Source: Bacillus vallismortis (GTDB lineage Bacteria; Bacillota; Bacilli; Bacillales; Bacillaceae). From it: a stretch of 64,000 nucleotides of DNA. This document shows, piece after piece, positions 19,349 through 26,966 of this stretch; the first letter of the stretch is position 1, and each line of letters begins with the position of its first letter. The notes beneath the pieces were generated by a model that searched no databases, was not told the origin of the DNA, and saw only the letters and a program-made list of their open reading frames with translations. The position numbers and the translations under genes are program-made. The stretch covers positions 1,342,501-1,406,500 of the forward strand of contig NZ_CP026362.1 of the NCBI RefSeq assembly GCF_004116955.1. Reading direction: 5' to 3'.

Positions 19349-19552
19349 ATGATTCATAACAATTGGTTAGAAAAAGAAACCATCAAAAAGGTAAAATGTG
19401 TCCAGACAAACGCAAAAAAATATATCGTAAACCGCGTGTTAACGCCGGGAAAAGAATATGAAGTGAAAAACGAAACAGAGGAGTTTCTCTTTGTCATCGA
19501 CAATACGAATAAAGTCGGCGGCTATTATAAAGAATACTTCGAGGAGATGTAA
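19349..19552 (+). CDS. yozC: small conserved protein YozC
   Basis: A 67-aa soluble protein starting MIHNNWLEKETIKKVKCVQT with a strong AAAGGAGATTTCATTT ribosome binding site. The pattern of short beta strands (KYIVNRVLTPGKEYEVKNET, EEFLFVIDNTNKVGGYYKEY) suggests a small SH3-like or OB-like barrel. It matches the 168 protein of the same length and position (between dhaS and yozO). Function unknown. A strong terminator follows, so it is probably monocistronic. Confidence 0.75.
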   Translation: MIHNNWLEKETIKKVKCVQTNAKKYIVNRVLTPGKEYEVKNETEEFLFVIDNTNKVGGYYKEYFEEM

Positions 19553-19591
19553 TGCCTGATATCTTAAAGGATTAGCCAGAAAAAAGATTGA

Positions 19592-19627
19592 AATCAAAAA
19601 CCGCAGCCCAGCTGCGGTTTTTTGATT
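19592..19627 (+). terminator. terminator of yozC
   Basis: AATCAAAAACCGCAG pairs with CTGCGGTTTTTTGATT around a 5-nt loop. The long A/T flanks make it bidirectional. Confidence 0.85.
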
Positions 19628-19892
19628 TGGCTAAAACAGGAAAAATAAAACAAAATCAATAACTTGATTTAAAAAAATATTGCTGACTATTGAAACTTTT
19701 TTCTTTACACGTGCGTATTACTTGATAACAACAGCACAAAAGGCGAAAAACACATCAAAAATTTGAAAAATGTAATCTGTTCGTAATGGTTTAAATGTGT
19801 TCTATGTCGTATTCTTATATAGGGATAAAGGACTTATTTTTATGTAATGAATGATAAAACAAATAGATAAATGCAGAAAGAGGGGTTCTTCA
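19628..19892. other. AT-rich intergenic region before yozO
   Basis: No gene is supported here. Together with the terminator it separates yozC from yozO by about 340 bp. The sequence is AT-rich, with a possible promoter around TTGAAAAA and TATATAGGG (about 19760-19825). In 168 I recall yocN, yozN, yocM and yocL close by between yozO and yocK; no trace of them is visible on either side of yozO. Confidence 0.4.
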
Positions 19893-20237
19893 TTGGGTAT
19901 TTTTTCTGTTAACAGATCAACGGACGCAAAGAAGCTTGAAGCTTTGCTCGTTGAAGGGGAAAGAATAGAATCGATTTATAAGCTCCGGGTTGACCAAATT
20001 TGCTTTACAAATAAACGGATTATTTTCTTTGACAATAAGATGTTTTCTAAAAAGAAAGTTCGTGTATTTCTACCATATAAAACAATTGAAAGCTTTGCGA
20101 TCCAAGAAGCGGGCATGTTTGATCCAGACACTGGACTTTTATTGATGACAAGAAGTAAAACCTTTGAATTAGAATTTGCGAAAGACACCGATTTAAGCGA
20201 AGTTCAAGCTGTGCTGACAAAGCACTTATGCAGCTGA
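19893..20237 (+). CDS. yozO: bacterial PH-domain protein YozO
   Basis: A 114-aa protein beginning MGIFSVNRSTDAKKLEALLV from a TTG start at 19893, which has AAAGAGGGG 7 nt upstream. An in-frame ATG at 19851 has no ribosome binding site. The body looks like a bacterial pleckstrin-homology (bPH) fold: strands in GERIESIYKLRVDQICFTNKRIIFFDN and KKVRVFLPYKTIESFAIQE, then a C-terminal helix (DLSEVQAVLTKHL). The FTNKRIIFFD motif is typical of YozO/bPH proteins. No catalytic residues are expected; function unknown. Length equals 168 YozO. Confidence 0.82.
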   Translation: MGIFSVNRSTDAKKLEALLVEGERIESIYKLRVDQICFTNKRIIFFDNKMFSKKKVRVFLPYKTIESFAIQEAGMFDPDTGLLLMTRSKTFELEFAKDTDLSEVQAVLTKHLCS

Positions 20238-20248
20238 ATATTTGATGA

Positions 20249-20282
20249 GCCAGCCGTTCAAAAATGGTTAGGCTTTTTTTAT
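20249..20282 (+). terminator. probable terminator of yozO
   Basis: An imperfect stem (AGCCAGCC with GGTTAGGCT) is followed by seven T residues, 12 nt after the yozO stop. Confidence 0.55.
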
Positions 20283-20467
20283 GTAAAAACAGAGCAGAGT
20301 GCACATACCGTGTACGGCAAGAGGAGAAGGGAAATAAAGAAAACCTAAACATTTCATAATCGCCGATGGTCAGAATCCGTAAAAAAGCAGCAGCTCTCCT
20401 TTCCATCAAAGTTCCCATGTTTGACAGGAGCCAAAACGGGAAACAGGATAGAAAGGAGAGGATACAT

Positions 20468-20959
20468 ATGACACTGACAAAAGAACAAAAACAGCATCTC
20501 TACCATAAATTACTCGATATGAAAAAGGAATTGTCTGACGGGAAAAAGGAAACAGAATCAATGACGGAAGAAGTGGGGGAGCTAACGAACGGAGTTGACA
20601 ACCATATGGGGGATCACGGCACACTTGTCACAGACCGGATGACAGACCAAACGGTGAGAGAAATTGACCGGGAGCTTTTAGAGGAGGTCAATCATGCGTT
20701 ACAAAAAATGAAAGACGGAACGTATGGTGTGTGTGAAAAAACGGGCCGAGACATTCCTTATGAAAGGCTTGAAGCCGTTCCCTATGCAAGAATGACAGTA
20801 GAAGCTCAAGCAAATACGGAGGATGATTTGGAGACAGATGCTCCGTCATTTGAAAGAGAGTTTCACGAACAGGTAAAAGATTTATCCAATGAAGAAACAG
20901 TTGATCAAAAAAGCTCACAAACGTATGAAATTTTGGATCGAGAACAAGATTCGAAGTGA
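20468..20959 (+). CDS. yocK: DksA/TraR-like protein YocK
   Basis: A 163-aa protein with an N-terminal coiled coil (LTKEQKQHLYHKLLDMKKELS) and a DksA-like C-terminal module. The zinc-finger position reads YGVCEKTGRDIPYERLEAVPYARMTVE, retaining the conserved GxC..TG..I...RL.A.P.A..C layout but with only one cysteine, so zinc is probably not bound in the standard way. The start ATG at 20468 has GAAAGGAGAGG upstream. YocK, YteA and YlyA are the related Bacillus proteins; in 168 yocK is thought to belong to the general stress regulon. Monocistronic with a clear terminator. Confidence 0.85.
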   Translation: MTLTKEQKQHLYHKLLDMKKELSDGKKETESMTEEVGELTNGVDNHMGDHGTLVTDRMTDQTVREIDRELLEEVNHALQKMKDGTYGVCEKTGRDIPYERLEAVPYARMTVEAQANTEDDLETDAPSFEREFHEQVKDLSNEETVDQKSSQTYEILDREQDSK

Positions 20960-20967
20960 AAATGGCT

Positions 20968-21006
20968 AGCAAGTACACCTATAGTAGATGTACTTGCTTT
21001 TTTTTG
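20968..21006 (+). terminator. terminator of yocK
   Basis: AGCAAGTACA / TGTACTTGCT forms a 10-bp stem followed by eight or more T residues. Confidence 0.88.
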
Positions 21007-21035
21007 AAATAAATCTCACATTCAAAATAAAGTGA

Positions 21036-21064
21036 TTGACTTCGGGTAGAAAAGAAAGTAACAT
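21036..21064 (+). promoter_or_regulatory. sigma-A promoter of azoR1
   Basis: TTGACT (21036-21041) is separated by 17 nt from TAACAT (21059-21064). It is positioned 45 nt before the azoR1 start codon, with the YodB operator directly after the -10. Confidence 0.6.
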
Positions 21065-21078
21065 ACTATTTGTAAGTA
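21064..21078 (+). promoter_or_regulatory. YodB operator of azoR1
   Basis: TACTATTTGTAAGTA is an imperfect palindrome identical to the operator I remember for the DUF24/MarR-type repressor YodB at azoR1 and yodC. It lies at the transcription start, where bound repressor would block transcription until quinones or diamide inactivate YodB. Confidence 0.8.
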
Positions 21079-21108
21079 AATATAAAAAGTTTACCGGGAG
21101 GAATACAA

Positions 21109-21735
21109 ATGTCTACAGTATTATTTGTAAAATCAAGCGATCGTACAGCTGAAGAGGGCGTTTCAACTAAACTTTACGAAGCTTTCTTAGCTGCTTATAA
21201 AGAAAACAACCCTGCTGATGAAGTGGTTGAATTAGATCTTCATAAAGAAAACCTTCCTTACCTTGGAAGAGATATGATTAACGGAACGTTTAAAGCAGGT
21301 CAAGGAATGGACATGACAGAAGAAGAGAAAAAACAAGCAGCAATCGCTGACAAATATCTCAATCAGTTTGTAAAAGCTGACAAAGTTGTTTTCGCATTCC
21401 CGCTTTGGAACTTCACAGTGCCGGCAGTGCTTCATACTTATGTTGATTACCTGTCTCGTGCAGGCGTTACATTCAAATACACACAAGAAGGGCCAGTTGG
21501 TTTAATGGGCGACAAAAAAGTTGCGCTTCTTAACGCGCGCGGCGGCATTTACTCTGAAGGACCAATGGCTGCACTTGAAATGTCATTAAACTTCATGAAA
21601 ACAGTTCTTGGTTTCTGGGGCGTTCAAGACTTGCACACAGTTGTCATCGAAGGACATAACGCAGCGCCTGATCAAGCGCAAGCAATTGTTGAAAAAGGAT
21701 TACAAGAAGCAAAAGATCTTGCTGCAAAATTCTAA
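21109..21735 (+). CDS. azoR1: FMN-dependent NADH:azoreductase / quinone reductase AzoR1
   Basis: A 208-aa flavodoxin-fold enzyme that reduces quinones and azo compounds with NADH by two-electron transfer. The N-terminal FMN phosphate loop (VKSSDRTAEEGVSTKLYEAF), the isoalloxazine segment FPLWNFTVPAVLHTYVDYLSRAGVTFKYT, and NARGGIYSEGPM are typical of AzoR. The start has a GGGAGGAATACAA ribosome binding site. The upstream YodB box indicates induction by catechols and quinones. The codon use looks like that of a well-expressed gene. A terminator follows directly. Confidence 0.94.
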   Translation: MSTVLFVKSSDRTAEEGVSTKLYEAFLAAYKENNPADEVVELDLHKENLPYLGRDMINGTFKAGQGMDMTEEEKKQAAIADKYLNQFVKADKVVFAFPLWNFTVPAVLHTYVDYLSRAGVTFKYTQEGPVGLMGDKKVALLNARGGIYSEGPMAALEMSLNFMKTVLGFWGVQDLHTVVIEGHNAAPDQAQAIVEKGLQEAKDLAAKF

Positions 21736-21743
21736 TGAAGCAG

Positions 21744-21773
21744 AAACTCCTATCGTTGCGATAGGAGTTTTTT
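21744..21773 (+). terminator. terminator of azoR1
   Basis: A perfect 12-bp stem AAACTCCTATCG / CGATAGGAGTTT with loop TTG, followed by TTT. Confidence 0.88.
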
Positions 21774-21934
21774 GTTCACATCTATTATATAGAAGAAAGT
21801 GATCATTCCTCGTGGCGGAATAGGTTGTTTTTCTTATTGTAATATATTTTGTGTTTGTCGAATCGTCAGATATAATAGCGAAAAATCAGTTTTTATTGCT
21901 GGAAAAAGTTTTTCTAAACAATTGTTCTGAGCTC

Positions 21935-21963
21935 TTGATAAAAATCGACTGATGGTGTACTAT
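21935..21963 (+). promoter_or_regulatory. sigma-A promoter of the 6S-2 RNA
   Basis: TTGATA (21935-21940), a 17-nt spacer and TACTAT (21958-21963). The predicted start near 21970 fits the 5' closing stem of the RNA that follows. Confidence 0.65.
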
Positions 21964-21969
21964 ATAAAA

Positions 21970-22182
21970 GAAGCTACTTTGTGCGTATTGTTAATTAAGT
22001 TTTAACCTTTAAGCTGTAATAGGGAGTTTTATATCGAAGCCGGAATGTCATGCCTCCAGTGTAGAGGACGACAGGAACGCTTCTGCAAACACCCACTTTG
22101 AGGAGTGGTGGTTTAAAACTTTCTTACTTGCATACGGCAAGACGTAGCGAAAGCCATTTCCTTTTTGGAAATGGCTTTTTAT
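21970..22182 (+). ncRNA. bsrB: 6S-2 RNA (BsrB)
   Basis: The azoR1-recQ (yocJ-yocI) intergenic region is the known site of B. subtilis BsrB, one of two 6S RNAs that mimic an open promoter and bind sigma-A RNA polymerase. The sequence supports a rod: 5' GCTAC...TTGTGCGTA pairs with TACGGCAAGACGTAGC near 22133-22149 as the closing stem. The central part (GAAGCCGGAATGTCATGCCTCCAGTG... and GCTTCTGC) supplies the bulged middle. A terminator, AGCCATTTCC / GGAAATGGCT plus T-run (22152-22181), ends it. I estimate about 210 nt; exact ends need RNA data. recQ lies just downstream on the same strand. Confidence 0.85.
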
Positions 22183-22295
22183 TTTATCTAAATAGGTTTG
22201 ATATCGTGAAAATTCAATTTCAGTGTGAAAGAAATGAAGGGCGATTTTTTGTGATATGATAGGAGAAATTCAAGAAAAAGCGAGGTTTACACGTT

Positions 22296-24071
22296 ATGTT
22301 ACATAGAGCCCAATCCCTTCTGGCTCATTATTTTGGCTACGAAAAGCTTCGCAACGGCCAAGAAGAAGCGATCCGCTCGGTGACGGAAGTGAGGCAAAAC
22401 ACAGCCTGCATTATGCCGACGGGAGGAGGGAAATCAATTTGCTATCAAATTCCCGCCCTGATGTTTGAAGGAACGACGATTGTCATTTCGCCGTTGATTT
22501 CCTTGATGAAGGATCAAGTCGATGCGTTAGAAGAAGCGGGGATCAGCGCCGCCTATATCAACAGCACACAATCCAACCAGGAAATATATGGAAGGCTGAA
22601 CGGGCTTAAAGAAGGGGCTTATAAACTCTTTTACATTACACCGGAGCGATTAACATCCGCTGAGTTTATTCGGATTTTACAGGGGATTGATGTGCCCTTA
22701 GTCGCAATAGACGAGGCACACTGTATTTCTCAATGGGGACACGATTTCAGGCCAAGCTACAGGAATATTGAAATATTGTTCCGAGAATTACATGACAAAC
22801 CTGTCATCATGGCATTAACAGCAACGGCAACACCCGAGGTCCATGAGGATATCTGCAAACAGCTTCATATTCATAAAGAAAATACGGTCTATACCGGATT
22901 TTCCCGTGACAATCTAACGTTTAAAGTAGCAAAAGGAGAAAATAAGGACCGTTTTATTGATGAATATGTGCAGCAAAACAAACATGAAGCAGGCATTATT
23001 TATACAGCGACCCGAAAAGAAGCTGATCGGATTTATGAGAAACTGAAACGAAACCAGATTCGTGCAGGGCGGTATCACGGGGGCTTGGCTGACGATGTGA
23101 GAAAAGAGCAGCAGGAGAGGTTTCTTAATGATGAGCTGCAGGTTATGGTGGCAACCTCTGCTTTTGGAATGGGCATTGATAAATCAAATATAAGATTTGT
23201 TTTGCATGCCCAAATTCCGAAAGATATGGAAAGCTACTATCAAGAGGCTGGACGAGCTGGGCGGGACGGTCTTGAAAGCGAATGTGTTCTCCTGTTTTCG
23301 CCGCAAGATATTATGGTGCAGCGTTTTTTAATTGAACAATCAGAACATGAAGAGAAACAAAAGCAGGATCTAAAAAAACTGAGACAAATGGTCAACTATT
23401 GTCACACGGAAGATTGTCTACAGCGTTTTATTCTTATGTATTTCGGAGAAAAGGAGCCTGATGCGTGCGGACACTGCGGGAACTGCACCGATACAAGGAC
23501 GGCCCATGACGTGACGCGAGAGGCGCAAATGGTCTTATCGTGTATCATTCGCATGAAAGAACGATTTGGCAAGATGATGGTTGCCCAGGTGCTGGCCGGG
23601 TCTAAAAATAAAAAAGTTCTTGAAAACGGCTTTACCGATCTCTCAACATACGGGATATTAAAACACCAATCAGTAGGGGAAATCAGTGACTTTATCGAAT
23701 TTCTGATTTCTGACGATTTCATTAGGATGTCAGATGGAACATTTCCGACTCTTATAGTCAGCAGTAAAGGAAGCAATGTACTGAGAGGGGAATTATCTGT
23801 AACAAGAAAAGAAGCAATAAAAGCGGCTGCGATTACTGAAAATGATGAACTGTTTGAGCGTCTGCGGATGGTTCGCAAAGAAATTGCAGCAGAGCAGGGG
23901 GTTCCGCCATTTGTCGTTTTCTCTGACCAAACATTAAAAGAAATGTCAGGCAAACAGCCTGTAAATGACGAGGAACTTTTGTCAATAAAAGGAGTCGGTG
24001 AACAAAAAAGAGCAAAATACGGCCGGCTTTTTTTACAGGAAATACAAGCTTATGCAAGAGTGACAGACTAA
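22296..24071 (+). CDS. recQ: ATP-dependent DNA helicase RecQ
   Basis: A 591-aa superfamily 2 3'-5' helicase (YocI) of recombination and replication-fork repair. Motif 0 is FGYEKLRNGQEEAI, motif I MPTGGGKSICYQ, motif II DEAH in AIDEAHCISQWGHDFRP, motif III TATAT, motif VI QEAGRAGRDG. The RQC region includes the zinc-binding cysteines (C400/C417/C420/C423-like positions in CHTEDCLQR and CGHCGNC). A C-terminal HRDC domain begins around LFERLRMVRKEIAAEQGVPPFVVFSDQTLKEM. The start ATG has a modest GCGAGGTTTAC ribosome binding site. It follows the 6S-2 RNA gene. Confidence 0.94.
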   Translation: MLHRAQSLLAHYFGYEKLRNGQEEAIRSVTEVRQNTACIMPTGGGKSICYQIPALMFEGTTIVISPLISLMKDQVDALEEAGISAAYINSTQSNQEIYGRLNGLKEGAYKLFYITPERLTSAEFIRILQGIDVPLVAIDEAHCISQWGHDFRPSYRNIEILFRELHDKPVIMALTATATPEVHEDICKQLHIHKENTVYTGFSRDNLTFKVAKGENKDRFIDEYVQQNKHEAGIIYTATRKEADRIYEKLKRNQIRAGRYHGGLADDVRKEQQERFLNDELQVMVATSAFGMGIDKSNIRFVLHAQIPKDMESYYQEAGRAGRDGLESECVLLFSPQDIMVQRFLIEQSEHEEKQKQDLKKLRQMVNYCHTEDCLQRFILMYFGEKEPDACGHCGNCTDTRTAHDVTREAQMVLSCIIRMKERFGKMMVAQVLAGSKNKKVLENGFTDLSTYGILKHQSVGEISDFIEFLISDDFIRMSDGTFPTLIVSSKGSNVLRGELSVTRKEAIKAAAITENDELFERLRMVRKEIAAEQGVPPFVVFSDQTLKEMSGKQPVNDEELLSIKGVGEQKRAKYGRLFLQEIQAYARVTD

Positions 24072-24205
24072 AAAAATAGGAAATCAACCTTTTTTTCTAT
24101 AAAAAACACATTTTATTTTCTCTTTTTCGCCTCAAATGAAAACGACTTATGAAGCCTATGATACCAAGGGTTCAGCAAGTCTTTCCAGCCGAGAGAATTC
24201 CTTCA

Positions 24206-24222
24206 TGTAAAGGAACTGTAAT
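24206..24222 (+). promoter_or_regulatory. WalR binding site upstream of yocH
   Basis: TGTAAA-GGAAC-TGTAAT is a perfect direct repeat of the WalR (YycF) box TGTWAH-N5-TGTWAH. It lies 97 nt before the yocH start. A weaker second box (TGTTAT-N5-TGACAT, about 24239-24255) sits closer to the promoter. yocH is a classic WalRK and PrkC target. Confidence 0.8.
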
Positions 24223-24318
24223 CTAAATCATATCTTTTTGTTATTGATTTGACATTTACGTGTGTTACGATAGCACCTGTTAGCCGCCAATAAAAAGCTA
24301 ACAAGGGAGGATTTACTT

Positions 24319-25167
24319 ATGAAGAAGACGATTATGTCCTTTGTAGCAGTTGCTGCACTTTCATCAACTGCATTCGGAGCTCACGCTTCTGCAAAAGAAA
24401 TCACGGTGCAAAAGGGTGATACGCTCTGGGGAATCTCTCAGAAAAACGGAGTGAACCTAAAGGACTTAAAAGAATGGAACAAGTTAACTTCTGATAAAAT
24501 CATTGCAGGAGAAAAACTGACCATTTCTTCAGAAGAAACAACCACTACTGGGCAATATACAATTAAAGCGGGAGACACGCTGACAAAGATTGCTCAACAA
24601 TTCGGAACGACAGTCAACAACCTGAAAGTTTGGAATAACTTAAGCTCTGACATGATCTATGCTGGATCAACACTATCAGTAAAAGGTCAGGCGACAGCAG
24701 CAACTGCGGTTACTGAGAATACGCAAACAAGCGCACCTCAAACTGAAGCAAAACAAGAAGCTGTGCAAAAAGAGCAACCTAAACAACAACCAAAACAAGA
24801 AACAAAGGCTGCAGCAGAAACTTCTGTTCCTACAGAAGAAAAGGCTGTTCAATCAAATACAAATCATCAAGAAGCTTCAAAAGAGCTAACAGTTACGGCT
24901 ACTGCTTATACTGCTAACGACGGCGGCATTTCCGGCGTTACAGCAACAGGCATTGACTTAAACAAGAACCCGAACGCGAAAGTCATCGCGGTTGATCCTA
25001 ATGTGATTCCTTTAGGTTCTAAAGTCTATGTTGAAGGCTACGGTGAAGCAACAGCAGGAGATACTGGCGGCGCTATTAAAGGAAATAAAATCGACGTATT
25101 TGTACCTAATAAAAGTGATGCATCCAATTGGGGCGTCAAAACTGTAAATGTAAAAATCTTAAACTAA
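24319..25167 (+). CDS. yocH: cell-wall-binding protein YocH (two LysM, 3D domain)
   Basis: A 282-aa secreted muralytic protein. The signal peptide (MKKTIMSFVAVAALSSTAFGAHA) is followed by two LysM domains (KGDTLWGISQKNGVNLKDLK and AGDTLTKIAQQFGTTVNNLK), a Gln/Lys/Glu-rich linker, and a C-terminal 3D domain with the DxD-type motif region VTATAYTANDGGISGVTATG ... KVIAVDPNVIPLGSKVYVEGYG ... GNKIDVFV. The 3D fold is the RpfB/Sps-type lytic transglycosylase-like module. The ribosome binding site is AAGGGAGG. In 168, WalRK and the kinase PrkC (muropeptide sensing) drive expression, consistent with the WalR box here. Confidence 0.93.
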   Translation: MKKTIMSFVAVAALSSTAFGAHASAKEITVQKGDTLWGISQKNGVNLKDLKEWNKLTSDKIIAGEKLTISSEETTTTGQYTIKAGDTLTKIAQQFGTTVNNLKVWNNLSSDMIYAGSTLSVKGQATAATAVTENTQTSAPQTEAKQEAVQKEQPKQQPKQETKAAAETSVPTEEKAVQSNTNHQEASKELTVTATAYTANDGGISGVTATGIDLNKNPNAKVIAVDPNVIPLGSKVYVEGYGEATAGDTGGAIKGNKIDVFVPNKSDASNWGVKTVNVKILN

Positions 25168-25184
25168 TCATATAGATTGTGATA

Positions 25185-25215
25185 AAAGACGCAAGCTCTT
25201 GGCTTGTGTCTTTTT
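25185..25215 (+). terminator. terminator of yocH
   Basis: AAAGACGCAAGC pairs with GGCTTGTGTCTTT around TCTT, and further T residues follow. Confidence 0.8.
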
Positions 25216-25345
25216 CGTTTGTATAGCTATGTTTCTATCTTATGCTGATAAAAGAAAAGCGCACCTGATGTTTTTCGCGTGTGAAAAATGGGTAGATGGT
25301 ATATGTCCCTATCATCTAACTATGTGCAGAAGGAGTTGCTGACTG

Positions 25346-26935
25346 TTGCTTTGGATTATTGTATCTTTTCTGATTATCAATATTGGGATATTTCTATTTT
25401 CATGGCGGAGAACAAAGGAGGTCAACTTGCAATCGTCCGATGGATATTTCCTCGGGGGAAGAAGTCTTACTGCGTTATATATCGGAAGTTCGCTGCTGTT
25501 AACCAATTTATCAACCGAGCAGATGGTTGGGTTAAACGGACAAAGCTATGCAGGGTCTATGACAGCGATGTCATGGGAAGCGAGTGCGCCGCTTGCGTTA
25601 ATTTTTCTGGCACTTGTCTTTTTGCCCCGTTATTTAAAAACAGGAATTACTACCATACCTGATTTTCTAGAGAAGCGGTTTGACCAAAGAACAAGGCAGA
25701 TCGTTTCCGTGCTGCTTATTATCGGATACGCTGTTTCATTCCTGCCGACAGTACTGTATTCAGGGGCTCTTGTGTTGAATCAAGTATTCCGCATTACAGA
25801 GACATTTGGCATCAGTACATTTATGGCTGTCTTGCTGATATCCTTAATCATTGGCGTAACGAGCTGCTGTTATATCTTTTTCGGCGGATTGAAAGCCGCT
25901 GCATCAGCGGATGCCATATACGGAATCGGATTAATTTTAGGCGGTTTTTTTATTGTGGTATTAGGTGTTCTTGCAGTCGGGCAGGGCAGCTTTGGGGGCG
26001 GAGTTGCGCAACTGACCACTTTACATACGGAAAAACTCAATTCAATTGATATCAGCAATTCGGCAGATGTGCCGTGGCCAACGATTTTAACAGGGCTTTT
26101 AGTGAACAATCTCTTTTACTGGGCTGTTAACCAAGCGATCGTTCAGCGGACATTAGGAGCGAAAAATCTAGCTGAAGGGCAAAAGGGCGCTCTTTTAGCA
26201 GGTTTCTTTAAACTGATTGGCGTGTTTTATTTAGTCGTGCCTGGAGTGATTGCCTTTCATTTATATGGAGGCGGCATTGGAAATGCTGACAGTGTATATC
26301 CTCGGCTGATCGTCGATTTATTGCCTGCATCGCTTACCGGTGTATTTGCCGCTATATTATTCGGAGCGATTTTAAGCTCGTTCAACGGCTCTCTGAACAG
26401 TACCATTACGTTGTTTACTCTAGATATATACAAACCGGTATTTAAGCCTCATGCAGATGAAGCTGATCTCGTCAAAACAGGACGGATTTTTGTCGCGGTT
26501 CTCGGGCTCGTTTCGATTGTCATTGCGCCTTTTATTTTATATGCGCCATCAGGGCTGTACAACTATCTTCAAGAGATGTTCGGATTTTTTAATGTTCCGA
26601 TATTAGCGGCGATTGTCATTGGATTCTTTACAAAAAAAGTGCCGGCTTTAGCTGTGAAAATAGCAATACCAGCCCATATTCTTTTATACGGCTTATCAAA
26701 AATCTATTTAGGGCACATTCATTTTCTATACATCCTTGCCGTGCTCTTTCCATTTTCAGTGGCTGTGATGCTTCTGACAGGAAAGCTGTATCCGAGGGAA
26801 ACGGATTATAAGCTTGATCACAACCCGCAAGTGGATGTCACACCTTGGAAACACGTAAAACTGGCGTCAGGCATCATTTTGATTCTGGTTGCGGCGACGT
26901 ATCTTTTGTTTTCACCATGGGGAATTGCGGGTTAG
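25346..26935 (+). CDS. SSS/SLC5-family solute:sodium symporter (strain-specific)
   Basis: A 529-aa membrane transporter of the sodium:solute symporter family. About 13-14 hydrophobic helices are present, with the SSS hallmarks DGYFLGGRSLTALYIGSSLLLTNLSTEQMVG in the first helices and GAILSSFNGSLNSTITLFTLDIYKP near residue 340-365. It resembles the YidK/SglT-like branch for sugars or related solutes; the true substrate is unknown. Translation starts at a TTG at 25346 with AGAAGGAG 11 nt upstream. I do not recall this gene between yocH and desR in 168, so it is probably an insertion here or a loss there. It ends against the duplicated palindrome flanking the IS element. Confidence 0.85.
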   Translation: MLWIIVSFLIINIGIFLFSWRRTKEVNLQSSDGYFLGGRSLTALYIGSSLLLTNLSTEQMVGLNGQSYAGSMTAMSWEASAPLALIFLALVFLPRYLKTGITTIPDFLEKRFDQRTRQIVSVLLIIGYAVSFLPTVLYSGALVLNQVFRITETFGISTFMAVLLISLIIGVTSCCYIFFGGLKAAASADAIYGIGLILGGFFIVVLGVLAVGQGSFGGGVAQLTTLHTEKLNSIDISNSADVPWPTILTGLLVNNLFYWAVNQAIVQRTLGAKNLAEGQKGALLAGFFKLIGVFYLVVPGVIAFHLYGGGIGNADSVYPRLIVDLLPASLTGVFAAILFGAILSSFNGSLNSTITLFTLDIYKPVFKPHADEADLVKTGRIFVAVLGLVSIVIAPFILYAPSGLYNYLQEMFGFFNVPILAAIVIGFFTKKVPALAVKIAIPAHILLYGLSKIYLGHIHFLYILAVLFPFSVAVMLLTGKLYPRETDYKLDHNPQVDVTPWKHVKLASGIILILVAATYLLFSPWGIAG

Positions 26936-26940
26936 CAAAA

Positions 26941-26966
26941 AGGATCTTGGCATTTGCCAAGATCCT
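26941..26966 (+). repeat. 26-bp palindromic target duplication, left copy (former terminator)
   Basis: The palindrome AGGATCTTGG...CCAAGATCCT is preceded by AAAA on this side. The same 26 bp recur at 28525-28550, followed there by TTTTT. Joining the outer flanks rebuilds one ordinary bidirectional terminator (A-run, palindrome, T-run) between the SSS transporter gene and desR. Confidence 0.9.

Noticed and set aside
23402..23953. 183-codon minus-strand ORF within recQ
   Set aside because: Shadow of recQ; no start signal.
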